Position numbers and translations under genes: made by a program. A stretch of DNA of 32,796 nt from JACCWM01 sp040393065 (GTDB lineage: Bacteria > Myxococcota_A > Bradymonadia > Bradymonadales > Bradymonadaceae). The notes under the pieces are model-generated. The model was not told the origin of the DNA and made no database searches. It saw only the letters and a list, made by a program, of their open reading frames with translations. Below are positions 19,304 to 28,325 of this stretch, one piece after another. Each line of letters starts with the position of its first letter. Positions within the stretch are counted from its first letter, which is position 1. Location: the NCBI GenBank assembly GCA_040393065.1, contig JBEBUW010000044.1:1-32796 (forward strand), in the 5' to 3' direction.

Positions 19304-19324
19304 GGCCGCTTGCGCGGCCTTTTT
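19304..19324 (+). terminator. Terminator after the PLP enzyme gene
   Basis: Perfect arms GGCCGC (19304-19309) and GCGGCC (19314-19319) enclose TTGC and are followed by five T. A degenerate version of the same GGCC-TTGCGC element follows hairpin copy A, so it may belong to the repeat unit. Confidence 0.85.
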
Positions 19325-19338
19325 GTTTCTTGGGATAG

Positions 19339-19376
19339 AAAATCCCCGGTGTGATGGTGCGCCGGGGATTTTTTGT
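19339..19376. terminator. Bidirectional terminator at the 3' end of tamB
   Basis: Perfect 11-bp arms AAAATCCCCGG (19339-19349) and its complement (19362-19372) enclose a 12-base loop, with T tracts on the plus side and a shorter one on the minus side. It lies 22 bases downstream of the tamB stop at 19398 on the minus strand. Confidence 0.88.
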
Positions 19377-19397
19377 GGGTGGTAGGGTTGGGAAGAA

Positions 19398-22300
19398 TTA
19401 GTAGACGTCCCAGTACATGTTGAGTTCGCCGTCGCCGCGGTCGGAGTAGACGAATTCGAGCATCCAGCGGGGGAGGAAGTGGTATTCGATGCGGATGATG
19501 TTGCTGGCGTCGACTTCTTCGTCGCCGAATTCGCGGCGGATGCTGGCGAAGACGTCGGGCGTTATGTATTTGCCGACTTCGATGCGTCCGACGCCGCGTT
19601 CGCCGGGTTCGACTTTGAGGACGTCGATGGGCATGGTGCCGGAGAGTTTGTCCTGGAGCATGCCGACAAAGAGGCCGCTGACGGCGCTTAATGCCTGGCT
19701 GGCGACGCCTTCGTCCTGGCCGGCGTCGCTGCGGTCGGGTGGTCGGCCGGTGACGAGGACGAAAAGGATTTCGGAGTCAGTCATGGGCGGATCGCTGGAG
19801 AGCTCGAGAATGGGCTGGGTTGCGGTTCCGGTAATGCGGAAGATGATGCGTGCTTCGCCGGTGGTGGGTTCGCCGACTGCGTCGACGACGGCGCGGTCGA
19901 GGGGATGGGTGGCTTCGATGGTCAGGCGCGGATCGGGTGGGACGGCGCCGGTGAAGAGGACGTTGCTGGGTTGGACGACGAAGCGTTTGCCGAGGAATTC
20001 GAATTGGCCGCGCAGGGCGTCTCCCTGGCCGGAGAGGATGAGGGTTTTGCCGCGGAGGTGGGCCTGAACTTTGGCCTGGATGTTGACGTCGCCCAGGGAA
20101 TGGCGAACCCAGCTATCGCGTGCGACGTCGATATTGATGCGCAGGTTGAGCAGACCTTCGGTGGATTCGGTCTGGGTGGCCAGGCTTGCCAGATCGCGCG
20201 GATCGCGGGTGGCGCGGCGTGAGCGGTCGCCGAGGATGATGATGTCTTCGTGCAGGTTTGTGGGCAGGGCGCCGGCGGCCTGGGTGTCGGCGATGATGAC
20301 GTTGAGATTGGAGATGTTGACGTCCAGGGAAGGATCTGTGCCGGCGAGTGAGCCGGTAGCGGCGATTTTGGAGCGGACGTAGACGGGAAAGTCCGTGGCG
20401 AAGCCGCCGACGTTGAAGTCGTCGGTTTCGATATCGATTTTGACGTTTTGAGGGCGAAGCGAAGCGTGTGTGATTTCGCCTTTCATGGTGGCGGAGCTGG
20501 GGCCGTCGCGCAGGGAAATTTCTTGAATGGTGAGGCGTTCGGAGTCGATGCTGATGTTGGCCTGGACCTGTTCGACGCGGCGGGCGAAGGCTGGCAGGGT
20601 TGCGGCGGCGTCGCTCAGACGGATATCGCCGCTGGCGACGGGGGCTTTCCAGGTGCCGGTGAGTTCGAGATCGAGATCGAGGATGCCGCTGGCATCGGTA
20701 ACGACGTTTTCGAGGAGTCGGGTCGGCAGGACCTGGGCCAGGTTCATGTCGTCGCTTTTGATGATGGCGTTGAGTTCGCCATCGATCAGGGGGTTGGCGC
20801 GCTGGCTGAGGGCGATGATGTCGGTCAGCACGGGGAGTGTGGCGTCTGCGAGCAGGACGGTTTGTTGTTCGCGGCACAGGGATGCGTTGACCTTGAGGGT
20901 GTTGTCTTTGCCGCCGATTTCGGCGGCGATGGTGCCGAGGCGGCCGTCGCCGAGTTCGGTGTTGAAGATGCCGGCGCGCGCGGTGATTTCGGGTGCGCGC
21001 AGTGTGCCCTGCATGCGGAGAAATGCTGCGACGGAGCCTTTGATGCGGGCGAATGTGTAGTCGATGGCGGACAGTTTGGAGACGAGGGTTTCGCGCAGTT
21101 CGATGGTGAAGTCGGCGGCGAGATCGTCGATGGGCTGGCCCTGGATGAGTGCTGCGAAGGGGATGGGGAGCTGGCCGCTGGCTGCGATGAGTTCTTCGTT
21201 GCCCCAGATCAGGCGCAGGCCTGCGACGTTCAGGATGTGGTCGAGCAGGTTTGCGTCAAGGTTGATGTCGATGTTGCGGAATTGTTGCCAGCCCAGGTTT
21301 TCGAGCGCGATGTTGATGTTGCCTTGCGGGTTACCAAAGGTGCCGCGCGCGTTGATGTCGATGTTGGCGATTCCGGAAGCGTCGGCGTCGCGGAACGATT
21401 GCAGGGGGACGTTGCTGATGTCGAATTTTGGGACGTTGAGCGCGAGGCGGACGGGGGTTTGAAGCAGGGCGCGGGTGAGCTGAAAGCCGGCGCCGGTGCC
21501 CCGGACTTGTTCGTTGATCCAGGTTGCGATGGGCAGGGGGGTAGAGAGTTGGAGAGAGGCGATGGTTTCGTCGATGAGAGCCAGGTTGGATTTGACGGTC
21601 AGGCCGCCCTGGTTGTTGCGGGGAGCGGTGTAGGTGAGTTCGGTACGCGAGGAAATTTCGCGCAGGTCGATCATATCCTCGCCGAGGATGCCGATGAATT
21701 GGGCGTTTTCGAGATCGAAGTTGGCGCGGAGGTCGGGGTTGTCGAGGGTGCCGCTCATGTGGACGGAGCCGCTGACGAGGCCGATGACTTTGTTTTCGGC
21801 GAGGACGTCCAGATAGGGGTGAAACTCGGCCAGTTCGGATTCGAGGATGTTGAGAGAGAAGTTGAGCGGTCGGTGTAAGGGGAGCGAGTATTTTCCGGTG
21901 AGATCGAAGATCAGAGGAAGTGTTGCGTTGCCGGAGACGACGGAGCTTTTGAAGGCTTTGAGGTCGAGATCGCTGAGGATGAGTTGTTCGTTGCGGTAAT
22001 CGAGTTTGAGCGCGGCATCAAAGGGGCCGTTCTGGGTGACGACGATGTTTCTGGCGTTGATGACGCTTGAGAGTTCGGGGCGGCGTGTGGTTCCGCGCAG
22101 GTTTGCCGTGAGGTTGATCTGGCCAGCTACGCGAGGCAGGAGGCTGTCGAGGAAAAAGCCGTAGCGGAGAGCCGCGAGGTCGAAGTTTTCGATCCGGACA
22201 TCGAGCGATTGTGCGCCGGAGAGGCGGAAGGTTCCGTGTGCGCCGATTTTCTGGGCGCCGTTGCGGAGGGTGAACTGGTCGAAAACTAGGTGGGTGGGAC

Positions 22301-24887
22301 GCGCGGAGAGTTTTGCGTCGGGCTCGAGTTTCCAGGCAGCGCGGCGCGTGGCGAGTTCGAAGCCGGTGAGATCGATTCCGGCCAGGTCGGCGTGGTAGGC
22401 GGCCTGGATATGGGCGGAGAATGCGCGCTCGGGGGCTGCGTGGGGCACGGCCCGGGCGGTGAGTTGGAGTTCGCGTTGGGGGGCGAATCCGAGGCTGAGG
22501 TTGATGGTGTCGAAGAACTGGTCGGCGGCGTTGACTTCGGTAGCTGCGGCCTGAATGGCGCCCCGGAGGTTTTGCGGGGTGCCGCTGAGATCGATGTCGG
22601 TCTGGAAGCTGTCGATGTGGCTGCCGGCAGCGTTCAGGTTGCGGGCTTTGATATGGCCTTTTGCGGAGAGCTGGCGCAGGACGTTGAGTCCGGCCGGGGC
22701 CTGGTCGGTGCCGAGTGTGCTGGCGAGCGTGGTCTGGCCTTGCAGGTCGGCGGCGAGGGTTTCGATGCGGTTGCCGGCAGCTTGTAGTCCGCTTGAAGTG
22801 GTATGGAAGCTGTAGGCAAAGCTGGCGGTCTGGCCGGGGCGCTGGTTGAGGTCGGCGTGGATGGTGGCTGCGTCCAGGCGGGTCTGGCGGTCGAGTTGCA
22901 GGCCGGACGTGGTGAGCTGGACGTTGGCGGCCAGGTTCTGGAGTGCGGCCAGAGGTTGTTCGATGGGGAGCGCGAGCGCGGCTTTGCCGCTGGCGCGGGC
23001 GGAGAGTGTGGCAACGCGTGTGTCGTCGGCTTGCAGGCCGCGGTTTTCGGTGCGGAGGCGGAAATCGGCCTGGTAAATGGGTTTCTGGGAAGAGCCGCGG
23101 CGGTGGACGCCGGCGTTGAGGCTGCCGTTGCTGAGGTTAATCTGGATGGATTCGGCCTGGAATTTCTGGAAATCCCAGGCGGCCGTGAGTTGTGCGTTCT
23201 GGAGTGCATCCTGAACGGGACGGATATCGGGATCAAAGAGTCCGGTGAGTTCTACGCGCAGGTCGGCCTGTGTGGGGCGGGCTTTGAGGAACGACTTGGA
23301 GAGGGTGGAGGCCTGGGCCGTTTGTTTGGTGTCGGCGGTGGTGCGCAGTTCGGCAGAGAATGTGCCGCTCGGGTCAAACAGGCCGGAGGCGAAGGCGTCG
23401 ATGTAGGGCGTGAGCAGGCCGAGCCGGGGCAGGGTTGCGTAGCCGTCGGCGTAATTTGCCGTGAGGTACAGGGTGTCGAGCTGGAAGGTTTCGGTTTGTC
23501 CCTGACCCTTGCCCCTCTGGAGCTGCATCGAATCCAGCGCCACACTCGCCTCGGCGGCGAGCTCGTCGAGATTGGCGCCTTCGCCTTCGAGGAGGATGGT
23601 TGCGTTGTTGAGGCGGGCGCTGAGCTGGAGGTTATCCAGGGCGTCGATCTGGATGAGCTGGTCGGGGGCGATGCCGTGGGCAGCGAGTGTGATGAGGTAG
23701 CTGGGCGGTTGGTCGGATTCGGAGTCGGCAAGCGTGCCGAGGTCGAGGTGGCCTGCGGCCGTGACGCGGTTGGCGGAGGATTCGTCGGCGTTGTCCGGTG
23801 AAAGGTTGGCGAGGAACCAGAGATCCTGGAGATTGCCGGAAGCCTGGAAATCGAGTTCGAGGTCCGTGAGGAGCGGTTGCTGCGGCGTAAAAAGATTGGC
23901 GAGCGACTGGCCGATGCGCAGGCTTGCGAGTTTGACGGCGAGTTGTTCGGGCGTGGTGGTGGAACGGCTGCCGAAGGCGTCGGTCTGGGTGTTGAAGCGG
24001 GCGTTGATGTGGAGGTCGTTCAGGCCGGTGTTGTGGCCGAGCGCGAGGTTTTCGAGGCGGACGTTGAGGGCGGCGGGCTCGTAAAAGCCGCGCAGGTTGC
24101 GGGTGCGGAGGGGCAGGGTGAGGGGGAGCGTGTCGAGGTGGGCGTCGGTATCGAAGCGCTCGACGTGGAAGGTGATCTGTTGCTGGCTTAAAAGCGCAAA
24201 GCTGGCGTCGAGCTGAATGGCGGCAGCGCTGGCCATGATGGGTGTATCGGTTGGAGAGGTTTCGGCGGACGGATCGGGGGCGATGATCTTCTGAACGCGG
24301 TCGGTGAGCGCTTGCAAGTCGCCCTGGAGCGCGGCGGAGTCCTGGAAAACGGCGCGTAGTTTGGAGAGCTGCTCGGCGCTGTGTTCGGTGGGGGAGCCGG
24401 ATTCGTCGGCGTAGAGAACCAGGCCGTCTTTGATCTGGATGTTGTCGAGGAAGACTTCAAAAGTGCCGGGAGGGCCGTCTGGTTCGGAGGGTTTGGCGAT
24501 GGTTTCGAAGTTGAAGGAGCCGTCTTCGTAGACGCGGACGATGGCCAGGAGGCGGTCGACTTCGACGCGGTCGACGGTGAGCTGGCCGCGGATGGCGCCG
24601 AGCAGGCCGTAGTGCGCCCGGGCGTGGGGGATGTAGGCGACCAGGTCGCCGCGTTCGTTTTTGAGGGTGACGTCGCGCAGGCGTGCGCTGGTAAAGAGGG
24701 TGCCTTCGATGCGGCCGATTTCGATGGTTCCGAGCAGGGCGTCGTTGGCGATTTTCTGGGCCTGGTTGCGCAGGATGTTTTTGGAAACGGGCAATTGCAG
24801 GACGAGCGCGAGCACGACGACGAGGAGAATCGTGCCGAGAAGCAGCCAGCCGAGGATTTTGCCGGATATTTTGAGTAGTCGTTTCAT
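19398..24887 (-). CDS. tamB: TamB-like translocation and assembly module protein (AsmA-like superfamily)
   Basis: A 1829-residue protein. An N-terminal transmembrane anchor (about 11-31) is followed by SKNILRNQAQKIANDAL and IEIGRIEGTLF, the usual TamB/AsmA opening. A very long repetitive beta-rich region with many DLxLxGTLxxP-like segments follows; it is expected to form a groove spanning the periplasm. The C-terminal TamB domain (DUF490) is clear: ILFVLVTGRPP at about 1690, DVLKVEPGERGVGRIEVGKYI and a final RWMLEFVYSDRGDGELNMYWD. These proteins move phospholipids or help outer-membrane protein insertion. The family is usually 1200-1500 residues in Enterobacteria; longer forms are normal in deltaproteobacteria. 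No TamA/Omp85 gene lies within the window on either side. The gene is monocistronic, and its upstream region carries one copy of the 35-bp direct repeat. Confidence 0.92.
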   Translation of the reverse strand: MKRLLKISGKILGWLLLGTILLVVVLALVLQLPVSKNILRNQAQKIANDALLGTIEIGRIEGTLFTSARLRDVTLKNERGDLVAYIPHARAHYGLLGAIRGQLTVDRVEVDRLLAIVRVYEDGSFNFETIAKPSEPDGPPGTFEVFLDNIQIKDGLVLYADESGSPTEHSAEQLSKLRAVFQDSAALQGDLQALTDRVQKIIAPDPSAETSPTDTPIMASAAAIQLDASFALLSQQQITFHVERFDTDAHLDTLPLTLPLRTRNLRGFYEPAALNVRLENLALGHNTGLNDLHINARFNTQTDAFGSRSTTTPEQLAVKLASLRIGQSLANLFTPQQPLLTDLELDFQASGNLQDLWFLANLSPDNADESSANRVTAAGHLDLGTLADSESDQPPSYLITLAAHGIAPDQLIQIDALDNLQLSARLNNATILLEGEGANLDELAAEASVALDSMQLQRGKGQGQTETFQLDTLYLTANYADGYATLPRLGLLTPYIDAFASGLFDPSGTFSAELRTTADTKQTAQASTLSKSFLKARPTQADLRVELTGLFDPDIRPVQDALQNAQLTAAWDFQKFQAESIQINLSNGSLNAGVHRRGSSQKPIYQADFRLRTENRGLQADDTRVATLSARASGKAALALPIEQPLAALQNLAANVQLTTSGLQLDRQTRLDAATIHADLNQRPGQTASFAYSFHTTSSGLQAAGNRIETLAADLQGQTTLASTLGTDQAPAGLNVLRQLSAKGHIKARNLNAAGSHIDSFQTDIDLSGTPQNLRGAIQAAATEVNAADQFFDTINLSLGFAPQRELQLTARAVPHAAPERAFSAHIQAAYHADLAGIDLTGFELATRRAAWKLEPDAKLSARPTHLVFDQFTLRNGAQKIGAHGTFRLSGAQSLDVRIENFDLAALRYGFFLDSLLPRVAGQINLTANLRGTTRRPELSSVINARNIVVTQNGPFDAALKLDYRNEQLILSDLDLKAFKSSVVSGNATLPLIFDLTGKYSLPLHRPLNFSLNILESELAEFHPYLDVLAENKVIGLVSGSVHMSGTLDNPDLRANFDLENAQFIGILGEDMIDLREISSRTELTYTAPRNNQGGLTVKSNLALIDETIASLQLSTPLPIATWINEQVRGTGAGFQLTRALLQTPVRLALNVPKFDISNVPLQSFRDADASGIANIDINARGTFGNPQGNINIALENLGWQQFRNIDINLDANLLDHILNVAGLRLIWGNEELIAASGQLPIPFAALIQGQPIDDLAADFTIELRETLVSKLSAIDYTFARIKGSVAAFLRMQGTLRAPEITARAGIFNTELGDGRLGTIAAEIGGKDNTLKVNASLCREQQTVLLADATLPVLTDIIALSQRANPLIDGELNAIIKSDDMNLAQVLPTRLLENVVTDASGILDLDLELTGTWKAPVASGDIRLSDAAATLPAFARRVEQVQANISIDSERLTIQEISLRDGPSSATMKGEITHASLRPQNVKIDIETDDFNVGGFATDFPVYVRSKIAATGSLAGTDPSLDVNISNLNVIIADTQAAGALPTNLHEDIIILGDRSRRATRDPRDLASLATQTESTEGLLNLRINIDVARDSWVRHSLGDVNIQAKVQAHLRGKTLILSGQGDALRGQFEFLGKRFVVQPSNVLFTGAVPPDPRLTIEATHPLDRAVVDAVGEPTTGEARIIFRITGTATQPILELSSDPPMTDSEILFVLVTGRPPDRSDAGQDEGVASQALSAVSGLFVGMLQDKLSGTMPIDVLKVEPGERGVGRIEVGKYITPDVFASIRREFGDEEVDASNIIRIEYHFLPRWMLEFVYSDRGDGELNMYWDVY

Positions 24888-24954
24888 TGCGAGGCGACTG
24901 GAGAGTTTGGGGAGGCGTGTGACGATAGGGGCGTAAAAAATGCAGAGAGGGGTT

Positions 24955-24989
24955 TAGCTTGTGTGGGGTGGTGAATCAAGGAGAAGCGT
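24955..24989. repeat. 35-bp direct repeat, left copy
   Basis: A perfect 35-base match to 25818-25852, running from TAGCTTGTGTGGGG to CAAGGAGAAGCGT. It lies 68 bp upstream of the tamB start. The sequence diverges immediately outside both ends. Its partner lies 863 bp away on the far side of the small YHCH gene. Confidence 0.95.
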
Positions 24990-25112
24990 TGGGTGGTAAG
25001 GGGAACAGGTGCGCGAGAATTTGCGAAGCCACAATGGGGAGCACCCGGCGGCCGGTGGGGTTCAAATAATATAAATAATCATGCGTTCTCCCCCTGCGTT
25101 ATCACCAGCTAC

Positions 25113-25709
25113 TCAATAGATCGCCCCAATCGCCAGGGGGATCATTGAGCTCAACACGACCAAAAACGCTCCGAAATGCCGCGACGGGCTCTCATAGCCG
25201 GCCTGCGTCGAATAATAAGAAGCCGCGAGCATTCCGATATACATGCTCGGCAGCGCGGTCACACCAAACGCGCGCATCGGATCACCATACTCATCCTCCA
25301 GAGCAGATAACATCGCTATCGTGCTACCAAATCCCGTCGTTAAGGTGATGAGTGCCGTTGACCATTCGAACGCAAACTTCGCCTTCTCCTGGTTGTATTT
25401 TGGGAGATTCTTGCTTGTGTTGTTGCTCGCTTCGCTGTTGGTGCTCTGTGGTACGGTCGGTGGAAAAAGGTTGACGTGGTTCTGGTGCTTATTTCGTTGC
25501 AGTGTCTTTTTTTCCTCGTCACCATCCTCGCCCAACGTTACCGACGCGCTCTTTTCAGCCTCCAGCCGTTCCGGGTGGCAATGATAGTTTGTCCCATCAT
25601 TATCCGTATGGCATCCGCGCGAATCAATCAGCCCATCATGGGCCACCGCAAGCGATGGAAATGCCACCACCATAACAACCATCAAAAAAATCATTCGTTT
25701 TTTCATCAC
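25113..25709 (-). CDS. Small exported/membrane protein with a YHCH metal-binding-like motif
   Basis: A 198-residue protein with a signal peptide (cleavage near A23, leaving HDGLIDSRG at the mature end). GCH (32-34) and YHCH (42-45), ten residues apart, form a motif of the type GCHxD...YHCHP seen in small secreted YHYH/YHCH-domain proteins; the His and Cys residues could bind metal. A hydrophilic linker (about 50-115) precedes three hydrophobic segments to the C-terminus (about 117-198). ATG at 25709 has AGGA eight bases upstream. The gene lies alone between two perfect 35-bp repeats, and its sequence looks less GC-rich than the flanking genes, consistent with insertion. It could be a cargo gene of a small mobile unit. 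No specific function can be assigned. Confidence 0.7.
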   Translation of the reverse strand: MMKKRMIFLMVVMVVAFPSLAVAHDGLIDSRGCHTDNDGTNYHCHPERLEAEKSASVTLGEDGDEEKKTLQRNKHQNHVNLFPPTVPQSTNSEASNNTSKNLPKYNQEKAKFAFEWSTALITLTTGFGSTIAMLSALEDEYGDPMRAFGVTALPSMYIGMLAASYYSTQAGYESPSRHFGAFLVVLSSMIPLAIGAIY

Positions 25710-25817
25710 AAGTTCCTATCCAGACAGCCAGATCGACGATGAAGTACGTATGACTGCGCTTTTCTTCGTTGTCCATCCCTTCGCGCGGGCGGTTCAGGTA
25801 GATACGGTACGCAGCAC

Positions 25818-25852
25818 TAGCTTGTGTGGGGTGGTGAATCAAGGAGAAGCGT
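25818..25852. repeat. 35-bp direct repeat, right copy
   Basis: A perfect copy of 24955-24989. On the minus strand it lies 108 bp upstream of the YHCH gene start, a position similar to that of the left copy relative to tamB. Both copies could therefore carry promoter elements; on the minus strand each reads TTGATT followed 17 bases later by TA-rich or unrelated sequence. Confidence 0.95.
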
Positions 25853-26256
25853 ACGCCGGTATGGAAAATAGGCGCGCGCGTAGGTGCGATATGGGAGGAG
25901 GATTTTACAGTGTGTTCGCGGCGGCCGTTTTGGGGTTGTAGGAATTTACAGTGGGTTAACGGCGGTCGTTTGTGGGTTGTAGGAATTTACAGAGGGGTAA
26001 CGGCAGTCGTTTGGGGGTTGTAGGCTTTTTGAAGAATTGGAAAACGGGAAAACGGCGGTCGTTTTGGGGTTGTAGGAATTTACAGAGGGTTAACGGCGGC
26101 CGTTTTGGGGTTGTAGGAATTTACAGAGGGGTAACGGCGGTCGTTGAGGAGGCGTAGGAAAATACAGCTTTTTTATCGGGTGGTGTTTGCTAAAGTAGCG
26201 GTTCCTGAAGTTTTTATGGATTGGGGTTTACTTGTTGAGATGAGGAGGGCGTGCTT
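25853..26256. other. Non-coding stretch holding the 41-bp array
   Basis: No gene is visible between the right 35-bp repeat and the unknown gene at 26257. Most of it is the 41-bp tandem array at 25920-26174. A degenerate first unit (GATTTTACAG at about 25900) precedes the array. The last 80 bases hold the upstream region of the next gene, with a GAGGAGG ribosome site at 26242-26248. Confidence 0.6.
25920..26174. repeat. 41-bp tandem repeat array, about six units
   Basis: Units begin with GGCGGYCGTT at 25920, 25961, 26002, 26054, 26095 and 26136. Units 1, 2, 4 and 5 are exactly 41 bp and share GGGGTTGTAGGAATTTACAG. Unit 3 (26002-26053) is about 52 bp and carries a different centre (GCTTTTTGAAGAATTGG). 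Unit 6 is degenerate and ends in a run of T (26169-26174). Spacer sequences do not vary as they would in CRISPR. Confidence 0.92.
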
Positions 26257-26991
26257 GTGAACAAGGTGGGGAAGGCTACGGTTTATCGGGTGGAGTGGGG
26301 GCGTTGGGTGGTTTCTTCGATTCGGATTCATAAGGGGAGGTTGTTGGAGCGCCTGGATGGGCGGATGGGGTTGGACCGGGCGGGGTGGGATGCTTATTTG
26401 AGCGGGCAGAGTCGGGAGCTTTCGGAGGCGACGGAGGCATTGTGGGTGGCGTCGCAGGCGCTTGCGTATGAGCGCTCGGATGATCCGGGTCACCGCGAGG
26501 AGCGGGACCGATGTGTCAGGGAGTTGTTGGAGCAGCTGGGACGGACGCGTTCGCTGCTGGCATCGATCGATCCGAGACTGGTGGAGCGTTTCGGGTTGGA
26601 TGGTGAGTTGCCGCGTGTGCCTAAGGCGTTGGAGTCGTTGGGGCACCATGTGATGGGGACGCTCCGGAGTGCGGATCAGAAGTATTCGTTGTTTGGGATG
26701 GATGTTTCGACGGTGGTGCTGGCCGATGAGCTCGAGCCGTATTACAGGGCGTTGCATGAAATGCTGATGAGGCTTCACGTGGAGCGGAGCAAGGCGGAGG
26801 GGTTGTTGATTGATCGGGATCGGGCGTTGCGCACGTGGACGCGGGTGTATCGGGCGGTGGCTGGTTTGATGGAATCGATTTACGGGATGGTCGAGGAAGA
26901 TGAGCTTGCGAAACGTGTGCGTCCGACGGCGTGGAGTATGGAGGGGAAGGTGGGGCCGGAGGATGGCGAAGATGTGCAGGAGCAAGTGTAA
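26257..26991 (+). CDS. Hypothetical helical protein
   Basis: About 244 residues from the GTG at 26257, which has GAGGAGG eight bases upstream; an in-frame GTG at 26251 would be too close to that site. No signal peptide or membrane segment is visible, so it is probably cytoplasmic. The sequence is mostly amphipathic helix, with charged stretches such as DDPGHREERDRCVRELLEQ and a helical hairpin around EPYYRALHEMLMRLHVERSK. The N-terminal segment (YRVEWGRWVVSSIRIHKGRL) may form a short beta portion. I do not recognise the family. It precedes the TPR-PEGA and kinase genes on the same strand with a 140-bp gap, so co-transcription is possible but not shown. Confidence 0.75.
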   Translation: MNKVGKATVYRVEWGRWVVSSIRIHKGRLLERLDGRMGLDRAGWDAYLSGQSRELSEATEALWVASQALAYERSDDPGHREERDRCVRELLEQLGRTRSLLASIDPRLVERFGLDGELPRVPKALESLGHHVMGTLRSADQKYSLFGMDVSTVVLADELEPYYRALHEMLMRLHVERSKAEGLLIDRDRALRTWTRVYRAVAGLMESIYGMVEEDELAKRVRPTAWSMEGKVGPEDGEDVQEQV

Positions 26992-27131
26992 AAAAGAAGG
27001 ACGGGGCGGGTTTGTGTGTGTATTTTCTCGTTCATCTCGCGAATAGACGGGGCGGGGAAAATATTGCAGAGTGTTGGGCAGGAATGTAGGAATGTGCACC
27101 ACAATGCGAATGGATTTTAGGAGCCATGGAA

Positions 27132-28301
27132 ATGATAAAGAAGAATGTTCCGGTAAGTGGGTTGGGGCGTCGGTTTCAGAAGCTGATTGCGGTGGGTTTG
27201 ATGGCGGGTGTTTCTACGATGTCGATGGGGGCGCCGGTGTTTGCGCAGGGGGCTGGCTCGAAAGCGAGTGCGCCGTCGGCGGAGGAAACGAAGCGGGTAC
27301 TGGAGCTGATTCGGACGGCCAATGATGCGTATGACGCGGAAGATTTTGAGCGCGCGTATGGTCTGTATCTGGAGGCGAGTAAGGTGTTGCCGCAGCCGGT
27401 GGTGTTGTATCGGCTGGGGATGTCGGCGGAGAAGCTGGGGCGCACGCGTGATGCGGTGCGTCATTATGAGGAGCTGCTGGCGATGGATGCCGGTAGTGAT
27501 ACGGCGCGGACGGTGCGTTCGCGGCTTCCGGAGCTGCGGGCCAAGTTGCCGGCTGTGGTGAAGGTCGATAGTACGCCGTCGGGTGCGTCGGTGTATCTGG
27601 GCGAAACGAACGGGAAGTTGCTGGGGAAAACGCCGCTTGAGACCGAGGTTCAGGCCGGAGAATCGACGTTTGTGGTGAGTTTTCCGTCGCATCGCACGGC
27701 CAGCCAGACGGTGAAGTTGGAGGCGGGGACGGAGCAGCAGCTAAAGTTTGACTTGGTTGAGTATGACGAAGTTGCCGAGGAGCTTGCGCAGGAGGGCAAG
27801 GAGGCGGCGATGGGTGAGCTGGAGTCGCGTCGTGCGGCTGCGGCGGCGCGCGCGGAATCTGAGGTTGCGGGCATGGAGCCGCGCTTGCAGGAAGAAGTGC
27901 GGCAGATTGATCCGGTTCGTGTGAGTGAAGAAAGCGGCAGCGGGCTGCAGGTATTGAGCTGGGTGCTGATCGGTACGGGCGTTGCTGCGGTGGCTGGCGG
28001 CGGCGTGCTGAATTATCTGCAGAATACTAAGACGGACGATGTGAACGCGTACAATAAGCGGGCGCCGGGCGCTTCTCCGAGTGAGTTGGAGGGGTTGAAG
28101 GATGACGCGAATACGCTGCATACGTGGTCGCTGGTTTCATACATTACGGGCGGTGTGCTTGTGGCGGCCGGTGCGGGTTTGCTGACGTATGATCTGGTTC
28201 GCAACAAGGATGAACAGCCCGGTGCGCAGGGATTGCAGTTGCGCATGGATGTGGGTGTGGCTGCCGGTGGCGGTTGGTTGGGTGTAAATGGTCGTTTTTG
28301 A
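27132..28301 (+). CDS. Exported TPR-PEGA domain protein with two C-terminal hydrophobic helices (kinase neighbour)
   Basis: About 389 residues from the ATG at 27132, with AGGAG eight bases upstream; an ATG at 27126 is too close to that site. A long signal peptide ends near PVFAQ. Residues about 45-110 are TPR-like (ANDAYDAEDFERAYGLYLEA, then YRLGMSAEKLGRTRDAVRHY). A PEGA domain follows (about 135-200; VDSTPSGASVYLGETNG, then GKTPLETEVQAGESTFVV). Next is an Ala/Glu-rich helix, possibly coiled coil (about 210-250). Two hydrophobic helices (about 262-285 and 328-352) are separated by a polar loop. The layout matches the 5461-6348 protein. The kinase gene starts about 24 bases after this stop, so the two are very likely one operon and one pathway. 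PEGA domains are found in surface and periplasmic proteins; the ligand is unknown. Confidence 0.87.
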   Translation: MIKKNVPVSGLGRRFQKLIAVGLMAGVSTMSMGAPVFAQGAGSKASAPSAEETKRVLELIRTANDAYDAEDFERAYGLYLEASKVLPQPVVLYRLGMSAEKLGRTRDAVRHYEELLAMDAGSDTARTVRSRLPELRAKLPAVVKVDSTPSGASVYLGETNGKLLGKTPLETEVQAGESTFVVSFPSHRTASQTVKLEAGTEQQLKFDLVEYDEVAEELAQEGKEAAMGELESRRAAAAARAESEVAGMEPRLQEEVRQIDPVRVSEESGSGLQVLSWVLIGTGVAAVAGGGVLNYLQNTKTDDVNAYNKRAPGASPSELEGLKDDANTLHTWSLVSYITGGVLVAAGAGLLTYDLVRNKDEQPGAQGLQLRMDVGVAAGGGWLGVNGRF

Positions 28302-28325
28302 CGGCTGCTTTTTGTGGAGTCGGGC

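Noticed and set aside
20448..21878. A 476-residue plus-strand open frame antisense to tamB
   Set aside because: Acidic Gly/Val-rich mirror of tamB coding sequence; no start signal.
25636..25842. A 68-residue minus-strand open frame overlapping the YHCH gene start
   Set aside because: It overlaps the better-supported YHCH gene in another frame, and no recognisable domain is visible in it.
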